Translations under genes and position numbers: made by a program
Part shown: piece by piece, positions 28,985 to 37,938 of the stretch
Numbering within the stretch: the first letter of the stretch is position 1
Layout: each line of letters opens with the position of its first letter
From: Andreprevotia chitinilytica DSM 18519
GTDB lineage: Bacteria; Pseudomonadota; Gammaproteobacteria; Burkholderiales; Chitinibacteraceae
Direction: 5' to 3'
Length of the DNA stretch: 64,000 bases
Assembly: GCF_000711875.1 (NCBI RefSeq)
Contig: NZ_KL543994.1
Location: 1 to 64,000, forward strand
Notes under the pieces: model-generated
Told to the model about the DNA's origin: nothing
The model's input: only the letters and a program-made list of their open reading frames with translations
Database searches by the model: none

Positions 28985-30124
28985 CTATTCGTCGACCGCA
29001 CCGGGGTCCAGCTCGGCTGGCACCGGTAATTCGTCGCTCAGCGATGGCTCCAAACCGCCGTAACTGTGCCAATGCTTGAGCTGGTAGATGTAAGCCAGCA
29101 CCTCTGCGGCGGCAGTATACAGCGTGGCCGGAATCTCCTCGCCGAGTTCGGCGTGGTGGTAGAGCGCACGGGCGAACGGCGGTGTGCGGACGATGGAAAC
29201 CTTGTTGTCGCGGGCCAGATCGATAATGCGCTCGGCCAGCAGGAACGCTCCTTTGGCGACGACTTTCGGCGCGCGCATCTGTTCGGTGTATTTGAGTGCG
29301 ACGGCATAGTGGGTCGGGTTGGTCACCACCACATCGGCTTTCGGAATCTCCGCCATCATCCGTTTGCGGGCGGCTTCGCGTTGCAGCTGGCGGATACGGC
29401 CCTTCACCTGCGGATCGCCTTCGGATTCCTTGGATTCCTGCCGGACCTCTTCCTTGGTCATGCGCAGGCCCTTGTGGTAGTCCCAGAGCTGGTAGGGCAC
29501 GTCGACCGCGACGAGCAGGATCATCGAGCCGGCCACCATCAACAGCGTGAAACGGATCATCTGCCATAGATACAGCAGCCCGTTGTCCGGCGGCATCATG
29601 ATCAGTTGCAGGAACTGCTCACGCTCGCGCCATAGCACGGCCGCAGCGACGCCGCCGATCACGCCGGACTTGAGGATGGCCTTGCCCATTTCGACCACCG
29701 CGCGGATCGAGAACATGCGCTTGATACCGGTGGCCGGATTCATGCGGGTGAAATTCGGAGAGATCGGTTCGAACGTGAACAACCAGCCGCCAAACAGAAT
29801 CGGTGCGGCCATCGCTGCGACTGCACAGGAGATGAAGATCGGGGTCAGGGCCGTGAGTGCTTGCCGACACGCAACGACGAAGTGGTCATGCATTAATCGT
29901 GGATCAGAGACCGTGGCATGGTCGAAGCGAAAGTTGGCCACCATGATGTTTTGCAGCGTTTGATACAGCGCGGGCCCATTGCTCAGGAAGGCCACCAATC
30001 CGCTCATTACCACGGCGAAGGTCACCAGCTCTTGCGAGCGCGGTACTTGTCCCTTGTTGCGCGCGTCTTCAAGACGCCGGGATGAGGCTGGCTCGGTACG
30101 TTCGAGATCGGAATCTTCGGCCAT
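28985..30124 (-). CDS. flhB: Flagellar export switch protein FlhB
   Basis: FlhB switches export specificity from hook to filament through autocleavage. The 379 residues carry four membrane helices and the cleavage motif NPTH at 269-272. GAAGGAGGCAGC precedes the ATG. It is divergent from fliK, and 110 bp separate the two starts. It leads the flhB-flhA-flhF-flhG transcript. Confidence 0.97.
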   Translation of the reverse strand: MAEDSDLERTEPASSRRLEDARNKGQVPRSQELVTFAVVMSGLVAFLSNGPALYQTLQNIMVANFRFDHATVSDPRLMHDHFVVACRQALTALTPIFISCAVAAMAAPILFGGWLFTFEPISPNFTRMNPATGIKRMFSIRAVVEMGKAILKSGVIGGVAAAVLWREREQFLQLIMMPPDNGLLYLWQMIRFTLLMVAGSMILLVAVDVPYQLWDYHKGLRMTKEEVRQESKESEGDPQVKGRIRQLQREAARKRMMAEIPKADVVVTNPTHYAVALKYTEQMRAPKVVAKGAFLLAERIIDLARDNKVSIVRTPPFARALYHHAELGEEIPATLYTAAAEVLAYIYQLKHWHSYGGLEPSLSDELPVPAELDPGAVDE

Positions 30125-30170
30125 GCTGCCTCCTTCAGCGTGCGGTGTTTCTGAATGGACGGTGCTGCGT

Positions 30171-30186
30171 TGGCACCGAACTTGCT
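30171..30186 (+). promoter_or_regulatory. Sigma-54 promoter upstream of fliK
   Basis: TGGCAC (30171-30176), five bases and TTGCT (30182-30186) match the -24/-12 consensus with the GG and GC dinucleotides exactly 12 bp apart. It points toward fliK, about 50 nt upstream of its ATG. Confidence 0.75.
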
Positions 30187-30234
30187 TATGTCATTGTCAA
30201 AACATCGGCTTGCATGCCGACGGGAGACCAGTAG

Positions 30235-31314
30235 ATGACTACCAGCGCCGTCAATCCTAACCCCTTCTTGGCAACGACAAGCCAGTCGGCCGACTCGCGG
30301 CAGGGTACCAGCAAAGCGAATGATCCGGGCGATCAAACCGGCTTCAATGCTGCTTTGCAGAGCCGTGTTGGCCAGCAGAACAATGTGCCGCAAAAGACGT
30401 CCACAACGCAGCCGGCGGACAAGGCAGACGACAAGAAGACCGATGGTACGGCGTCGGATGGCCTGCAACAGCAGATCGATGCGTGGATGGCCCTGTTGCA
30501 GTCAGCGCAACTACCGATTCAGTTGCCGCAAACGACGACTGCCGATGCCACGAACGCCAAGCTGGACGATACGCTCCAGTTGCTGACTGGCGGTGGTGAT
30601 GGCAAGTCCAAAAAGGATGTCGGCGCCATTGATCTGGGCAAGTTGCTGAGTGCCGATCAGGCGCAGGCCAAGACGGAAGATTTTGCCGTCCTCGGCAAAA
30701 GCTTGCCGGGTGGTGGCGAAAAATCGTCAACCCAAGACAACAGTGCGGACGATTTTTCCGGTCAGCTCAGTCAACAGCGGCTGGCCCAGCTACAACTGTC
30801 GCAAAACACCAACGAAACTCAGTCTGCCAAGCAGGTGGTGGCTAGTCACACTGTGCAAGAGCCGGTGGGTGACAATCGCTGGGGCGATGCGGTGGCTCAG
30901 CGGGTTTCGTTGATGTTGGGGCGGCAAGAGCAACAGCTCGAAATGCAATTGAATCCACCTCACCTCGGGCCGATGGAGGTGAAGCTGTCGATGGCGGCCG
31001 ATCAGGCGAGTGTGATTTTCACTTCGCAACACGCCAACGTTCGTGAAGCACTGGCTGCGGCAACCCCAAGGCTGACATCGCTGCTGGCGGATCAGGGCAT
31101 CACACTCACCAACGTGCAGGTGGCATCCGACTCGCTCAATCAGCAGGCACAGCAACAGGCCAACCAGTTCCAGCAGCAATCGGACTCGCAACGAAATGGC
31201 CGGGCCGGGTTTTCCGGTTGGGGCGACGATGGCAAGCCGGTTGCGGTCCAGATATCCCATCTCACCGACATCAAACTGCCGGTAGCAAGGGGTGGCCTTA
31301 ACCTCTACGTGTAA
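30235..31314 (+). CDS. fliK: Flagellar hook-length control protein FliK
   Basis: FliK measures hook length and triggers the FlhB switch. The 359 residues comprise a low-complexity Gln/Asp-rich N-terminal part and the Flg_hook C-terminal domain (about 215-300). The latter contains LQLNPPHLGPMEVKLSMAADQ and REALAAATPRLTSLLADQGI. A sigma-54-type promoter lies upstream and a terminator downstream, so it looks monocistronic. Confidence 0.9.
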   Translation: MTTSAVNPNPFLATTSQSADSRQGTSKANDPGDQTGFNAALQSRVGQQNNVPQKTSTTQPADKADDKKTDGTASDGLQQQIDAWMALLQSAQLPIQLPQTTTADATNAKLDDTLQLLTGGGDGKSKKDVGAIDLGKLLSADQAQAKTEDFAVLGKSLPGGGEKSSTQDNSADDFSGQLSQQRLAQLQLSQNTNETQSAKQVVASHTVQEPVGDNRWGDAVAQRVSLMLGRQEQQLEMQLNPPHLGPMEVKLSMAADQASVIFTSQHANVREALAAATPRLTSLLADQGITLTNVQVASDSLNQQAQQQANQFQQQSDSQRNGRAGFSGWGDDGKPVAVQISHLTDIKLPVARGGLNLYV

Positions 31315-31428
31315 TCTAACGCCGATCTGTACGGGGCTGCTGTTGAAGGCAGCTTCTCAACATCATTCGCTTAGCGCTTGTTTCTAATGGATTTTTGAAT
31401 TATAAACAGCCTGGCGTCATAGCTTTCA

Positions 31429-31453
31429 TGCCCCAGCTGCGCCTGGGGCATTT
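31429..31453 (+). terminator. Hairpin between fliK and fliL
   Basis: An 8-bp stem (TGCCCCAG 31429-31436 with CTGGGGCA 31443-31450) and a CTGCGC loop are followed by TTTAT. It is a short intrinsic terminator or attenuator separating fliK from the fliL operon, about 45 nt before the fliL start. No clear promoter for fliL was found in 31315-31496. Confidence 0.6.
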
Positions 31454-31496
31454 ATACTTGCGCTTCCTGTATCCCATTCGCATCGAGACGAAGATC

Positions 31497-32063
31497 ATGG
31501 CTGAAGCCAAGAAAGAACCAGCCGCAAAAGGCAAAGAGGCGGCGCCCAAGAGCAAAAAGAAATTCCTGCTGATCATCGTCGCCGTCGTTTTGCTGCTGGT
31601 TTTGCTGGTTGGCGGTGGTTTGGCAGCCTTTCTGTTGATGGGAAACCGCGATACCTCGGCGGATGACACCACTGCTGATGCCAGCCATGGCAAGAGCGAC
31701 GCCAAGAAAGACACCAAAAAGAAGAAAAAAGACGATCACCCAGCGATTTTCGAAAAGCTGCAGCAATTCACCGTCAACCTGAATAATTCCGGCCCAGATG
31801 GTACGGATGCGGTGCTGCAGACCGATATCGTTGTCGAAGTCGCCAATGCAGATACGCAAGAAAAGCTGAAAAATGTGATGCCGAAAATCCAGAGCCAGGT
31901 GAATCAATTGCTGCGCAGCAAAACCGCAGCCGAGATTCGCACTGTGGATGGCACCGACAAGCTGGGCAAAGAAGTGCGTAAAGTGATTAACAAGATTCTT
32001 GATGTGGAAGGCGAAGACGACGGCGTGTTGTCGGTTAATTTCACTACATTTATCGTGCAATAA
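31497..32063 (+). CDS. fliL: Flagellar basal-body-associated protein FliL
   Basis: FliL is an inner-membrane protein that supports the stator and torque. ATG 31497 gives 188 residues: a basic N-terminus, one membrane helix (about 20-42), an Asp/Lys-rich linker and the periplasmic FliL domain ending VLSVNFTTFIVQ. Earlier in-frame starts (31395) lie across the hairpin and lack homology. It leads fliLMNOPQR. Confidence 0.95.
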   Translation: MAEAKKEPAAKGKEAAPKSKKKFLLIIVAVVLLLVLLVGGGLAAFLLMGNRDTSADDTTADASHGKSDAKKDTKKKKKDDHPAIFEKLQQFTVNLNNSGPDGTDAVLQTDIVVEVANADTQEKLKNVMPKIQSQVNQLLRSKTAAEIRTVDGTDKLGKEVRKVINKILDVEGEDDGVLSVNFTTFIVQ

Positions 32064-32123
32064 ACCGATATAGCGATTAGCAGCATTTTTCGGCGACGCA
32101 ATTCAGGCGGAATTTAAAGAGTC

Positions 32124-33137
32124 ATGGCAGACGATATCCTTTCCCAGGAAGAGGTCGACGCGCTACTGCGCGGCGTGACCGGGGAGGAGGACGCCGACGA
32201 AGGTCAGGCTGATGCATCCGCCGTGCGCGCCTACGATATCGGCCGGCAAGAGCGGATCGTCCGCGGCCGGATGCCGACGCTCGAAATCATCAATGAGCGT
32301 TTTGCCCGCTATCTGCGCATTGCCCTGTTCAATTTCATGCGCCGCAACGCCGAAATCAGCGTTGGCCCGGTGCGTGTGCAGAAATACAGCGAATTCATCC
32401 GCAATCTGGTCGTACCGACCAACCTCAACCTGATCCATATGAAGCCGCTGCGTGGCACCGGCTTGTTCATTTTCGATCCGGATCTGGTATTCTTGGTGGT
32501 GGATAACCTGTTCGGTTCGGACGGCCGCTATCACGTTCGCGTGGAAGGCCGCGATTTCACGCCAACCGAACAACGCATCATCCAGCGCTTGCTGGAAGTC
32601 GTATTCGAGGAATATCAGAAGGCGTGGAAGCCGGTGTTCGAGTGCGAATTCGCATATATGCGCTCGGAAATGAATACCCAGTTCGCCAATATCGCCACGC
32701 CGACCGAAGTGGTGGTGGCCTATACGTTCAAGATCGAACTGGGGGCGGGCGGTGGCGATTTCCACGTGTGCTTCCCGTATTCGATGATCGAACCGATCCG
32801 CGACGTGCTGTACAGCACCATGCAGGCGGACCGGATCGAAGCCGACAACCGTTGGGTGAATCTGCTCAAGAAGCAGGTGCAGGGGGCGGAAGTGGATCTG
32901 GTCGCAACGCTCGGCAATACACGCATCACGCTCGGTGACATCCTCAACCTCAAAGAAGGCGATGTGATCTCGATGGAAGTGCCGGAAGCCATCGTCGCCG
33001 AGGTGGACGGGGTGCCGGTGCTGGAATGCAAATATGGTATTCTCAACGGCCAATATGCGTTGAAAGTAAACCGCATCCTGAACGGTCCGGATCACGACGG
33101 TTCGGGTGAAGACGGTCAGGGAGAAACCAATGGCTGA
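32124..33137 (+). CDS. fliM: Flagellar motor switch protein FliM
   Basis: FliM is the C-ring protein that binds CheY-P. The 337 residues start MADDILSQEEVDALLRG, the CheY-binding peptide, followed by the middle domain (GPVRVQKYSEFIRNLVVPTNLN...) and a C-terminal SpoA domain. The 3' end overlaps fliN by 8 nt. Confidence 0.97.
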   Translation: MADDILSQEEVDALLRGVTGEEDADEGQADASAVRAYDIGRQERIVRGRMPTLEIINERFARYLRIALFNFMRRNAEISVGPVRVQKYSEFIRNLVVPTNLNLIHMKPLRGTGLFIFDPDLVFLVVDNLFGSDGRYHVRVEGRDFTPTEQRIIQRLLEVVFEEYQKAWKPVFECEFAYMRSEMNTQFANIATPTEVVVAYTFKIELGAGGGDFHVCFPYSMIEPIRDVLYSTMQADRIEADNRWVNLLKKQVQGAEVDLVATLGNTRITLGDILNLKEGDVISMEVPEAIVAEVDGVPVLECKYGILNGQYALKVNRILNGPDHDGSGEDGQGETNG

Positions 33138-33564
33138 AGACGACAAGCCACAGGAAGAAGAGGCCGGCCTCGACGACTGGGCGGCAGCCATGGCCGAGCA
33201 GGCCGATGCCGACGCGGCAGCTGCGCCGAGTTCGGATTCAACGGTGCAAGCGGCCGACATCTTCGAGCGCTTCGATACCCCGCAAATCGCCGGCCCTGCC
33301 TCCGGCAACATCGACATGATTCTCGACATCCCGGTCACGCTGACCGTGGAGTTGGGGCGCACCAAGATCGCGATTCGCAGCTTGCTGCAGTTGGCGCAAG
33401 GCTCGGTCGTCGAGCTTGATGGCCTCGCTGGCGAACCAATGGATGTGCTGGTCAACGGCTGTCTGATTGCGCAGGGCGAAGTCGTCGTAGTGAACGACAA
33501 ATTCGGTATCCGTCTGACCGACATCATCACCCCGGCGGAGCGGATTCGCCGCTTGCACAAGTAA
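33130..33564 (+). CDS. fliN: Flagellar motor switch protein FliN
   Basis: FliN forms the lower C-ring with FliM. ATG 33130 (MAEDDKPQEEE) follows AGGGAG and gives 144 residues: an acidic N-terminus and a C-terminal SpoA domain (about 65-140, IPVTLTVELGRTKIAIRSLLQLAQGSVVELDGL...). An earlier in-frame start (33106) lies inside fliM. It shares one base with the fliO start. Confidence 0.97.
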   Translation: MAEDDKPQEEEAGLDDWAAAMAEQADADAAAAPSSDSTVQAADIFERFDTPQIAGPASGNIDMILDIPVTLTVELGRTKIAIRSLLQLAQGSVVELDGLAGEPMDVLVNGCLIAQGEVVVVNDKFGIRLTDIITPAERIRRLHK

Positions 33565-34034
33565 TGTTGCGTCTGTCCTGGTTGCGACGTCTGTCGCCGT
33601 GTCTGTTCGTCATCCCCGCTCTTGCTCACGCCGGTTTTGCTTCTTCACCGGCATCCGTGCCGCTGACTGCGCTCGCCAGCCCGTCGTTCGCTTCGCAATT
33701 GGCCCAGGTGGTGGTATCGCTGGTGCTGGTGCTTGGCGTCATCGTCGCCGCAGCGTGGGCCATGCGGCGCTTTTCGATGGTGCCGATGGCCACCGGCAGT
33801 CGTTTGCGCGTGGTGTCCGGCGTGATGGTCGGGCCAAAAGAGCGCGTGGTTGTGGTCGAGATCGAAGACACTTGGCTGGTCGTTGGCGTGACGGCGCAAG
33901 CCGTCAATCTGCTCCATGAGCTGCCCAAGCCGCCGAGTGCGGTAGCCGCCGCGCAGCCTGCCATGCCGGCGTTTGCCGAACGGCTCGCACAGGTGCTAGG
34001 TAAACGTTTGCAAAAGCGGGATGGGTCAGCATGA
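33564..34034 (+). CDS. fliO: Flagellar biosynthesis protein FliO
   Basis: FliO stabilises FliP during gate assembly. The 156 residues begin with a possible signal segment, a membrane helix (about 42-65) and a basic cytoplasmic tail with [35 protein letters not shown]. The ATG overlaps the fliN TAA by one base, and the stop overlaps fliP by 4 nt. FliO is poorly conserved, so position carries weight. Confidence 0.9.
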   Translation: MLRLSWLRRLSPCLFVIPALAHAGFASSPASVPLTALASPSFASQLAQVVVSLVLVLGVIVAAAWAMRRFSMVPMATGSRLRVVSGVMVGPKERVVVVEIEDTWLVVGVTAQAVNLLHELPKPPSAVAAAQPAMPAFAERLAQVLGKRLQKRDGSA

Positions 34035-34783
34035 AGCGTCGCATACCGATCCTTGGCATTTCAGCCCTGTTGCTTTTGGCCAGCAGCGTAACGCTCGCTG
34101 CCGACGCGGGTATTCCGTTCATGTCTGCCACGCCGGCTGCGGGTGGCACCAGTTATACGCTGCCGATCCAGACGCTGTTGTTCCTGACCGCGCTGACTTT
34201 CCTGCCCGCAATCCTGCTGATGATGACCGCGTTCACGCGTATCGCCATCGTGTTGTCCTTGCTGCGGCAGGCATTGGGCACACAGCAGGCACCGCCGAAT
34301 CAAGTGATTGTCGGGTTGTCGCTGTTTCTGACTTTTTTCGTGATGGCGCCGACCTTTGACAAGATTTACCAGCAGGCCTACCAGCCCTATACCGAACAGA
34401 AAATCACGTTCAACGAGATGCTCGACAAGGGCTCGGTGCCGTTGAAAGAGTTCATGCTCAAGCAGACGCGCCAGAAGGATTTGGGCTTCTTCATCGAGGT
34501 GTCCGGCATGCAAAAGCCGAATGGCCCGGAAGACGTCAGCCTGCGCGTACTGGTGCCCGCGTTTGTGACGAGTGAGTTGAAAACGGCCTTTCAGATCGGT
34601 TTTCTGGTGTTTATCCCTTTCATTCTCATCGATTTCGTTGTCGCGAGTATTCTGATGGCCATGGGCATGATGATGGTCTCGCCGGTGATCGTTTCCTTGC
34701 CCTTCAAGCTAATGCTGTTCGTGCTTATCGACGGCTGGACATTGTTGATGGGCTCGCTCGTGCAGAGTTTCATTCAGGGGTAG
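34031..34783 (+). CDS. fliP: Flagellar export gate protein FliP
   Basis: FliP is part of the FliPQR export gate. The 250 residues have a cleavable signal (about 1-24), four membrane segments and the family peptides [36 protein letters not shown] and [21 protein letters not shown]. It is coupled to fliO and fliQ. Confidence 0.97.
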   Translation: MKRRIPILGISALLLLASSVTLAADAGIPFMSATPAAGGTSYTLPIQTLLFLTALTFLPAILLMMTAFTRIAIVLSLLRQALGTQQAPPNQVIVGLSLFLTFFVMAPTFDKIYQQAYQPYTEQKITFNEMLDKGSVPLKEFMLKQTRQKDLGFFIEVSGMQKPNGPEDVSLRVLVPAFVTSELKTAFQIGFLVFIPFILIDFVVASILMAMGMMMVSPVIVSLPFKLMLFVLIDGWTLLMGSLVQSFIQG

Positions 34784-34788
34784 CCACC

Positions 34789-35058
34789 ATGACGCCGGAA
34801 ACAGTCATTACCGTAGTGCAACGGGCGATGGAGATGCTGGTGCTGCTGGGCGGACCGATCTTGCTCTCCACCTTGCTGACCGGCTTGATCGTCAGTATTT
34901 TCCAGGCCGCGACGCAGATCAACGAAGCAACGCTGTCGTTCATTCCCAAGCTGTTGGTGGCCTTTCTCGTGTTTGTGCTGGCCGGCCCATGGATGATCGA
35001 GACGGCTATGGATTACACCATCCGGCTGTACCAAAGCATTCCGCAATTGATCAGCTGA
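34789..35058 (+). CDS. fliQ: Flagellar export gate protein FliQ
   Basis: FliQ is a two-helix gate subunit. The 89 residues start MTPETVITVVQRAMEMLVLLGGP and contain the conserved GLIVSIFQAATQINEATLSFIPK. It lies 5 nt after fliP and 10 nt before fliR. Confidence 0.97.
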   Translation: MTPETVITVVQRAMEMLVLLGGPILLSTLLTGLIVSIFQAATQINEATLSFIPKLLVAFLVFVLAGPWMIETAMDYTIRLYQSIPQLIS

Positions 35059-35068
35059 GATTCACTGG

Positions 35069-35854
35069 ATGCTGACCATAACGCAGGCGCAGATCGACCT
35101 GTGGCTGGCCATGTTCTGGTGGCCATTCCTGCGTATCTTCGGGCTGCTGCTGACCGATCCCTTTTATTCCAGTCGCTCGATTCCCACCAGAATCCGCGTC
35201 GGACTGGCGATCCTGCTGGCCGTTGTGCTCGCGCCATTGGTGACCGTGCCGGCTGTTCCGGTAGTTTCGCCCGCTGGCATCCTGATTGCGGTCAACCAGT
35301 TGCTGATTGGTGTGATGATCGGCTTCGCCATGCGGCTGATGTTTTCCGCGGTCGAATTGGCAGGGCATTTGTCCGGTTTGCAGATGGGGCTGGGGTTTGC
35401 CATGTTCTTCGATCCGCAGCATGCCGCTCAAGTGCCGGTGGTTGCGCAGTTCTTGAGTCTGGTGACGTTGCTGCTGTTCCTGGCCTTCAACGGCCATCTG
35501 GTGATGATTCGCGTTTTGGCGGATAGCTTTATCCAGCTTCCCATTGATCCCCACCCGCTGGGTGCGGGTGGGCTCAAGTTGATGGCCGACCAAGGGGCGA
35601 TGGTTTTCCGGATGGGTATGCTGCTTTCGTTGCCGGTGGTTGGTGCCTTGCTGGTGGCCAACCTCGCCATCGGTATCATGACGCGGGCCGCACCGCAGCT
35701 CAATGTGTTTGCGGTCGGGTTTCCCTTGCTGCTCGGGATTGGTTTGGGCGCGCTGTATCTGGTGATGCCGTATCTGCCACCGCATATCGACGCGATGATC
35801 GGGCAGGTGACACGGTTTATTGCACAGTTGATGACGGCATCGCATCCGCATTGA
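35069..35854 (+). CDS. fliR: Flagellar export gate protein FliR
   Basis: FliR completes the FliPQR gate. The 261 residues have six membrane helices and the typical GFAMRLMFSAVELAGHLSGLQMGLGFAMFFDP segment. It is the last flagellar gene in this operon. Confidence 0.96.
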   Translation: MLTITQAQIDLWLAMFWWPFLRIFGLLLTDPFYSSRSIPTRIRVGLAILLAVVLAPLVTVPAVPVVSPAGILIAVNQLLIGVMIGFAMRLMFSAVELAGHLSGLQMGLGFAMFFDPQHAAQVPVVAQFLSLVTLLLFLAFNGHLVMIRVLADSFIQLPIDPHPLGAGGLKLMADQGAMVFRMGMLLSLPVVGALLVANLAIGIMTRAAPQLNVFAVGFPLLLGIGLGALYLVMPYLPPHIDAMIGQVTRFIAQLMTASHPH

Positions 35855-35890
35855 TCCCGGCATTTGGTGAGACGGCGTACGATCTTGCCA

Positions 35891-35930
35891 CCTCACACCT
35901 CACACCTCACACCTCACACCTCACACCTCA
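35891..35930. repeat. Heptanucleotide tandem repeat (CCTCACA)5.7
   Basis: Five perfect copies of CCTCACA (35891-35925) and a partial CCTCA fill 40 bp. They end 5 bp before the ATG of the small membrane protein gene. Unit length 7 is not a multiple of 3, so copy-number change would shift any reading frame that crosses it. Confidence 0.95.
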
Positions 35931-35935
35931 AATCC

Positions 35936-36202
35936 ATGTACATCCTGCTGATTGGTTATCTCTACGTCGTGGTCATGTTTGCCGTTGCCACGGCTGACCC
36001 GGCCAAGGCCGTGGTGTGGATCGTTTTATTGGGAGCGTTGCCGACCTGGTTGATTATCTGGATCAAGCGGCGCGGTCAGGTGAAGCGAATCGAGAAGCGT
36101 GCCGAAGCGGCGGAGGATGCTGCGGCGCAGGCGGCACATGCGCTGCCGCCTGAGGGTGCCGTCAATCCTGCAGCCAAATCAGACTCGCCATCCGGCCAGT
36201 GA
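35936..36202 (+). CDS. Small membrane protein, unknown function
   Basis: The 88 residues give two hydrophobic segments (about 2-20 and 25-43) and a basic/Ala-rich cytoplasmic tail (RRGQVKRIEKRAEAAEDAAAQ). ATG 35936 is chosen; an upstream in-frame GTG start (35864) would read through the CCTCACA repeat. No Shine-Dalgarno is visible, because the repeat takes its place. It is convergent with pgeF and overlaps its 3' end by 41 bp. I do not recognise a family. Confidence 0.55.
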   Translation: MYILLIGYLYVVVMFAVATADPAKAVVWIVLLGALPTWLIIWIKRRGQVKRIEKRAEAAEDAAAQAAHALPPEGAVNPAAKSDSPSGQ

Positions 36203-36899
36203 TTTTGTCGCGACGGTAGGAGAAGAAGCGTTCTGCATCGCTCACAGTGCAGAAATCGCCACCGTACACAGCGGTAACGCCGATTGCCGCGAGTCGCTGT
36301 CGTGCCAGTAGATAAATATCCGCCAGCCATTTCCCGGCTTGCGCACCTGGTTTAAAGGCCTGCGCAGCAGCTAAGTCGTTGGCAACAAAAGCAGCCCGAA
36401 CTTCGTCCCCCACTTCAAATTTTTCCGGCCCGATGGCAGGGCCAAGCCAAGCGAGCACTTCCTCGCCGGGCACGTTCATGCTTTGTGCTGTTGTTTCGAT
36501 CACGCCATCGCATAAGCCACGCCAGCCCGCGTGGGCGGCACCAACGACTGTGCCATTGCGATTGCACAGTAGAACCGGTAGGCAATCGGCAGTCATGATC
36601 GCGCAAACCGCACCGGGCTGATGGGCCACGATCGCATCTGCTTCGCTGGCTTGCGGAGCGGTCAATGCATCGGCGACATGGGTGCCATGAACCTGCGTGA
36701 GCCAGAGCGGCTCGGCGGGGAGTTGCTGACGAACGCGTGCGCGATTGGCGGCGACTGCAGCCGGGTCATCCCCTACGTGATCACCAAGGTTAAGGCTGGT
36801 GTATGGCGGAGCGCTCAGGCCACCCGTGCGGGTGGTTACCAGTGAACGCACTCGGGCTGGCGCAGGCCAATCCGGCACGATCCAGTCATTCGCGGACAT
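36162..36899 (-). CDS. pgeF: Peptidoglycan editing factor PgeF (YfiH/LACC1 family)
   Basis: The DUF152/YfiH family was named polyphenol oxidase and was later linked to correcting muropeptides and to purine-nucleoside chemistry. The 245 residues contain LTQVHGTHVAD, CAIMTADCLPVLLCNRNGTVVGAAHAGWRG and the C-terminal DFCTVSDAERFFSYRRDKITGR. The metal-binding His and Cys of the family are present. The start overlaps the rluD stop by 14 nt, so the two are probably one transcript. Confidence 0.93.
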   Translation of the reverse strand: MSANDWIVPDWPAPARVRSLVTTRTGGLSAPPYTSLNLGDHVGDDPAAVAANRARVRQQLPAEPLWLTQVHGTHVADALTAPQASEADAIVAHQPGAVCAIMTADCLPVLLCNRNGTVVGAAHAGWRGLCDGVIETTAQSMNVPGEEVLAWLGPAIGPEKFEVGDEVRAAFVANDLAAAQAFKPGAQAGKWLADIYLLARQRLAAIGVTAVYGGDFCTVSDAERFFSYRRDKITGRMASLIWLQD

Positions 36900-37938
36900 A
36901 GATCACTTCCATATCGCTGTCGTCTTCGTCATCCCAATCATCTTCATCCCAATCGTCATCGAGGCCAGCGGCGGCGCGCAGGGCGGCAAGCAGGTTTTCG
37001 AAGTCTTCCGGCAGTGATGATTTCCAGGTCATTGTCTTGCCGCTGGACGGGTGAACCAGGCTGAGCTTCTTGGCATGCAAGGCCTGCCGGGCGAAATCAT
37101 CGAGCGCGAGCTGAATTTCTGGCGCCTGCAACTTCGGTCGGCCACCGTAGACCGGATCGGCCGCGAGCGGATGACCGATGTGGGCCATGTGCACGCGAAT
37201 CTGGTGAGTGCGGCCGGTTTCCAGCCGACATTCGACCAGCGTATGGCCGGATAGATGCTCCAGCACGCGGTAATGCGTGACGGCGGGTTTGCCAGTGCCG
37301 ACCACGGCCATCTTGATCCGGTCCTTCGGATGCCGGCCGATCGGGGCATCGACGGTGCCATTGCGTTTGACCTCGCCCTGCACGATGGCGAAGTAGTGAC
37401 GTTTGACGGTGCGTGCCTGCAATTGCTGTACGAGCTGGTTTTGCGCGGCCAATGTGCGTGCTATCACCATCAGGCCGCTAGTGTCTTTGTCCAGCCGGTG
37501 CACGATGCCGGCGCGCGGCACGCTTTTGAGTTCGGGGTAGGCGTAGAGCAGACCGTTCAGGAGTGTGCCGGACCAATTGCCACTGCCCGGGTGGACGACG
37601 AGGTCAGCCGGCTTGTTGATCACCAGCACCGCGTCGTCTTCGTAGATGACATCGAGCGGGATGTCTTCGCCTTGAAAGGCGACTTCTTCCGGGTTGGGCT
37701 GGATTTCAACAGTAATGTTTTCGCCGCCCCAGAGCTTGTCCTTCGGGCTGGCAGGCTTGCCATCGACGGCAACCTGGCCGTCTTTGATCCAGTTTGAGAG
37801 GCGGCTGCGTGAATAATCAGGCAGCATGGCGGCCAAGGCGGCGTCCAGTCGTTGGCCGGCACAAATGGCCGGCACGGTCAGGACACGCGTTTCCGCCAAA
37901 TCGCTATAATCGTCGGGTTCTAAATCGGGATTCATCAT
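36886..37938 (-). CDS. rluD: 23S rRNA pseudouridine synthase RluD
   Basis: RluD makes pseudouridines at 23S helix 69. About 350 residues from ATG 37938 include an S4 domain (about 23-80, RLDAALAAMLPDYSRSRLSNWIKDG), the catalytic HRLDKDTSG and a C-terminal RTHQIRVHMAHIGHPL. The last 25 residues are an unusual acidic tail (DDDWDEDDWDDEDDSDMEV). The start overlaps the divergent bamD ATG; ATG 37935 is also possible. The open frame extends upstream to 38088 but lacks homology there. Confidence 0.93.
   Translation of the reverse strand: MMNPDLEPDDYSDLAETRVLTVPAICAGQRLDAALAAMLPDYSRSRLSNWIKDGQVAVDGKPASPKDKLWGGENITVEIQPNPEEVAFQGEDIPLDVIYEDDAVLVINKPADLVVHPGSGNWSGTLLNGLLYAYPELKSVPRAGIVHRLDKDTSGLMVIARTLAAQNQLVQQLQARTVKRHYFAIVQGEVKRNGTVDAPIGRHPKDRIKMAVVGTGKPAVTHYRVLEHLSGHTLVECRLETGRTHQIRVHMAHIGHPLAADPVYGGRPKLQAPEIQLALDDFARQALHAKKLSLVHPSSGKTMTWKSSLPEDFENLLAALRAAAGLDDDWDEDDWDDEDDSDMEVIYVRE

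Noticed and set aside
35891-35930. CRISPR-like array
   Set aside because: The unit is 7 bp with no spacers. It is a simple tandem repeat.
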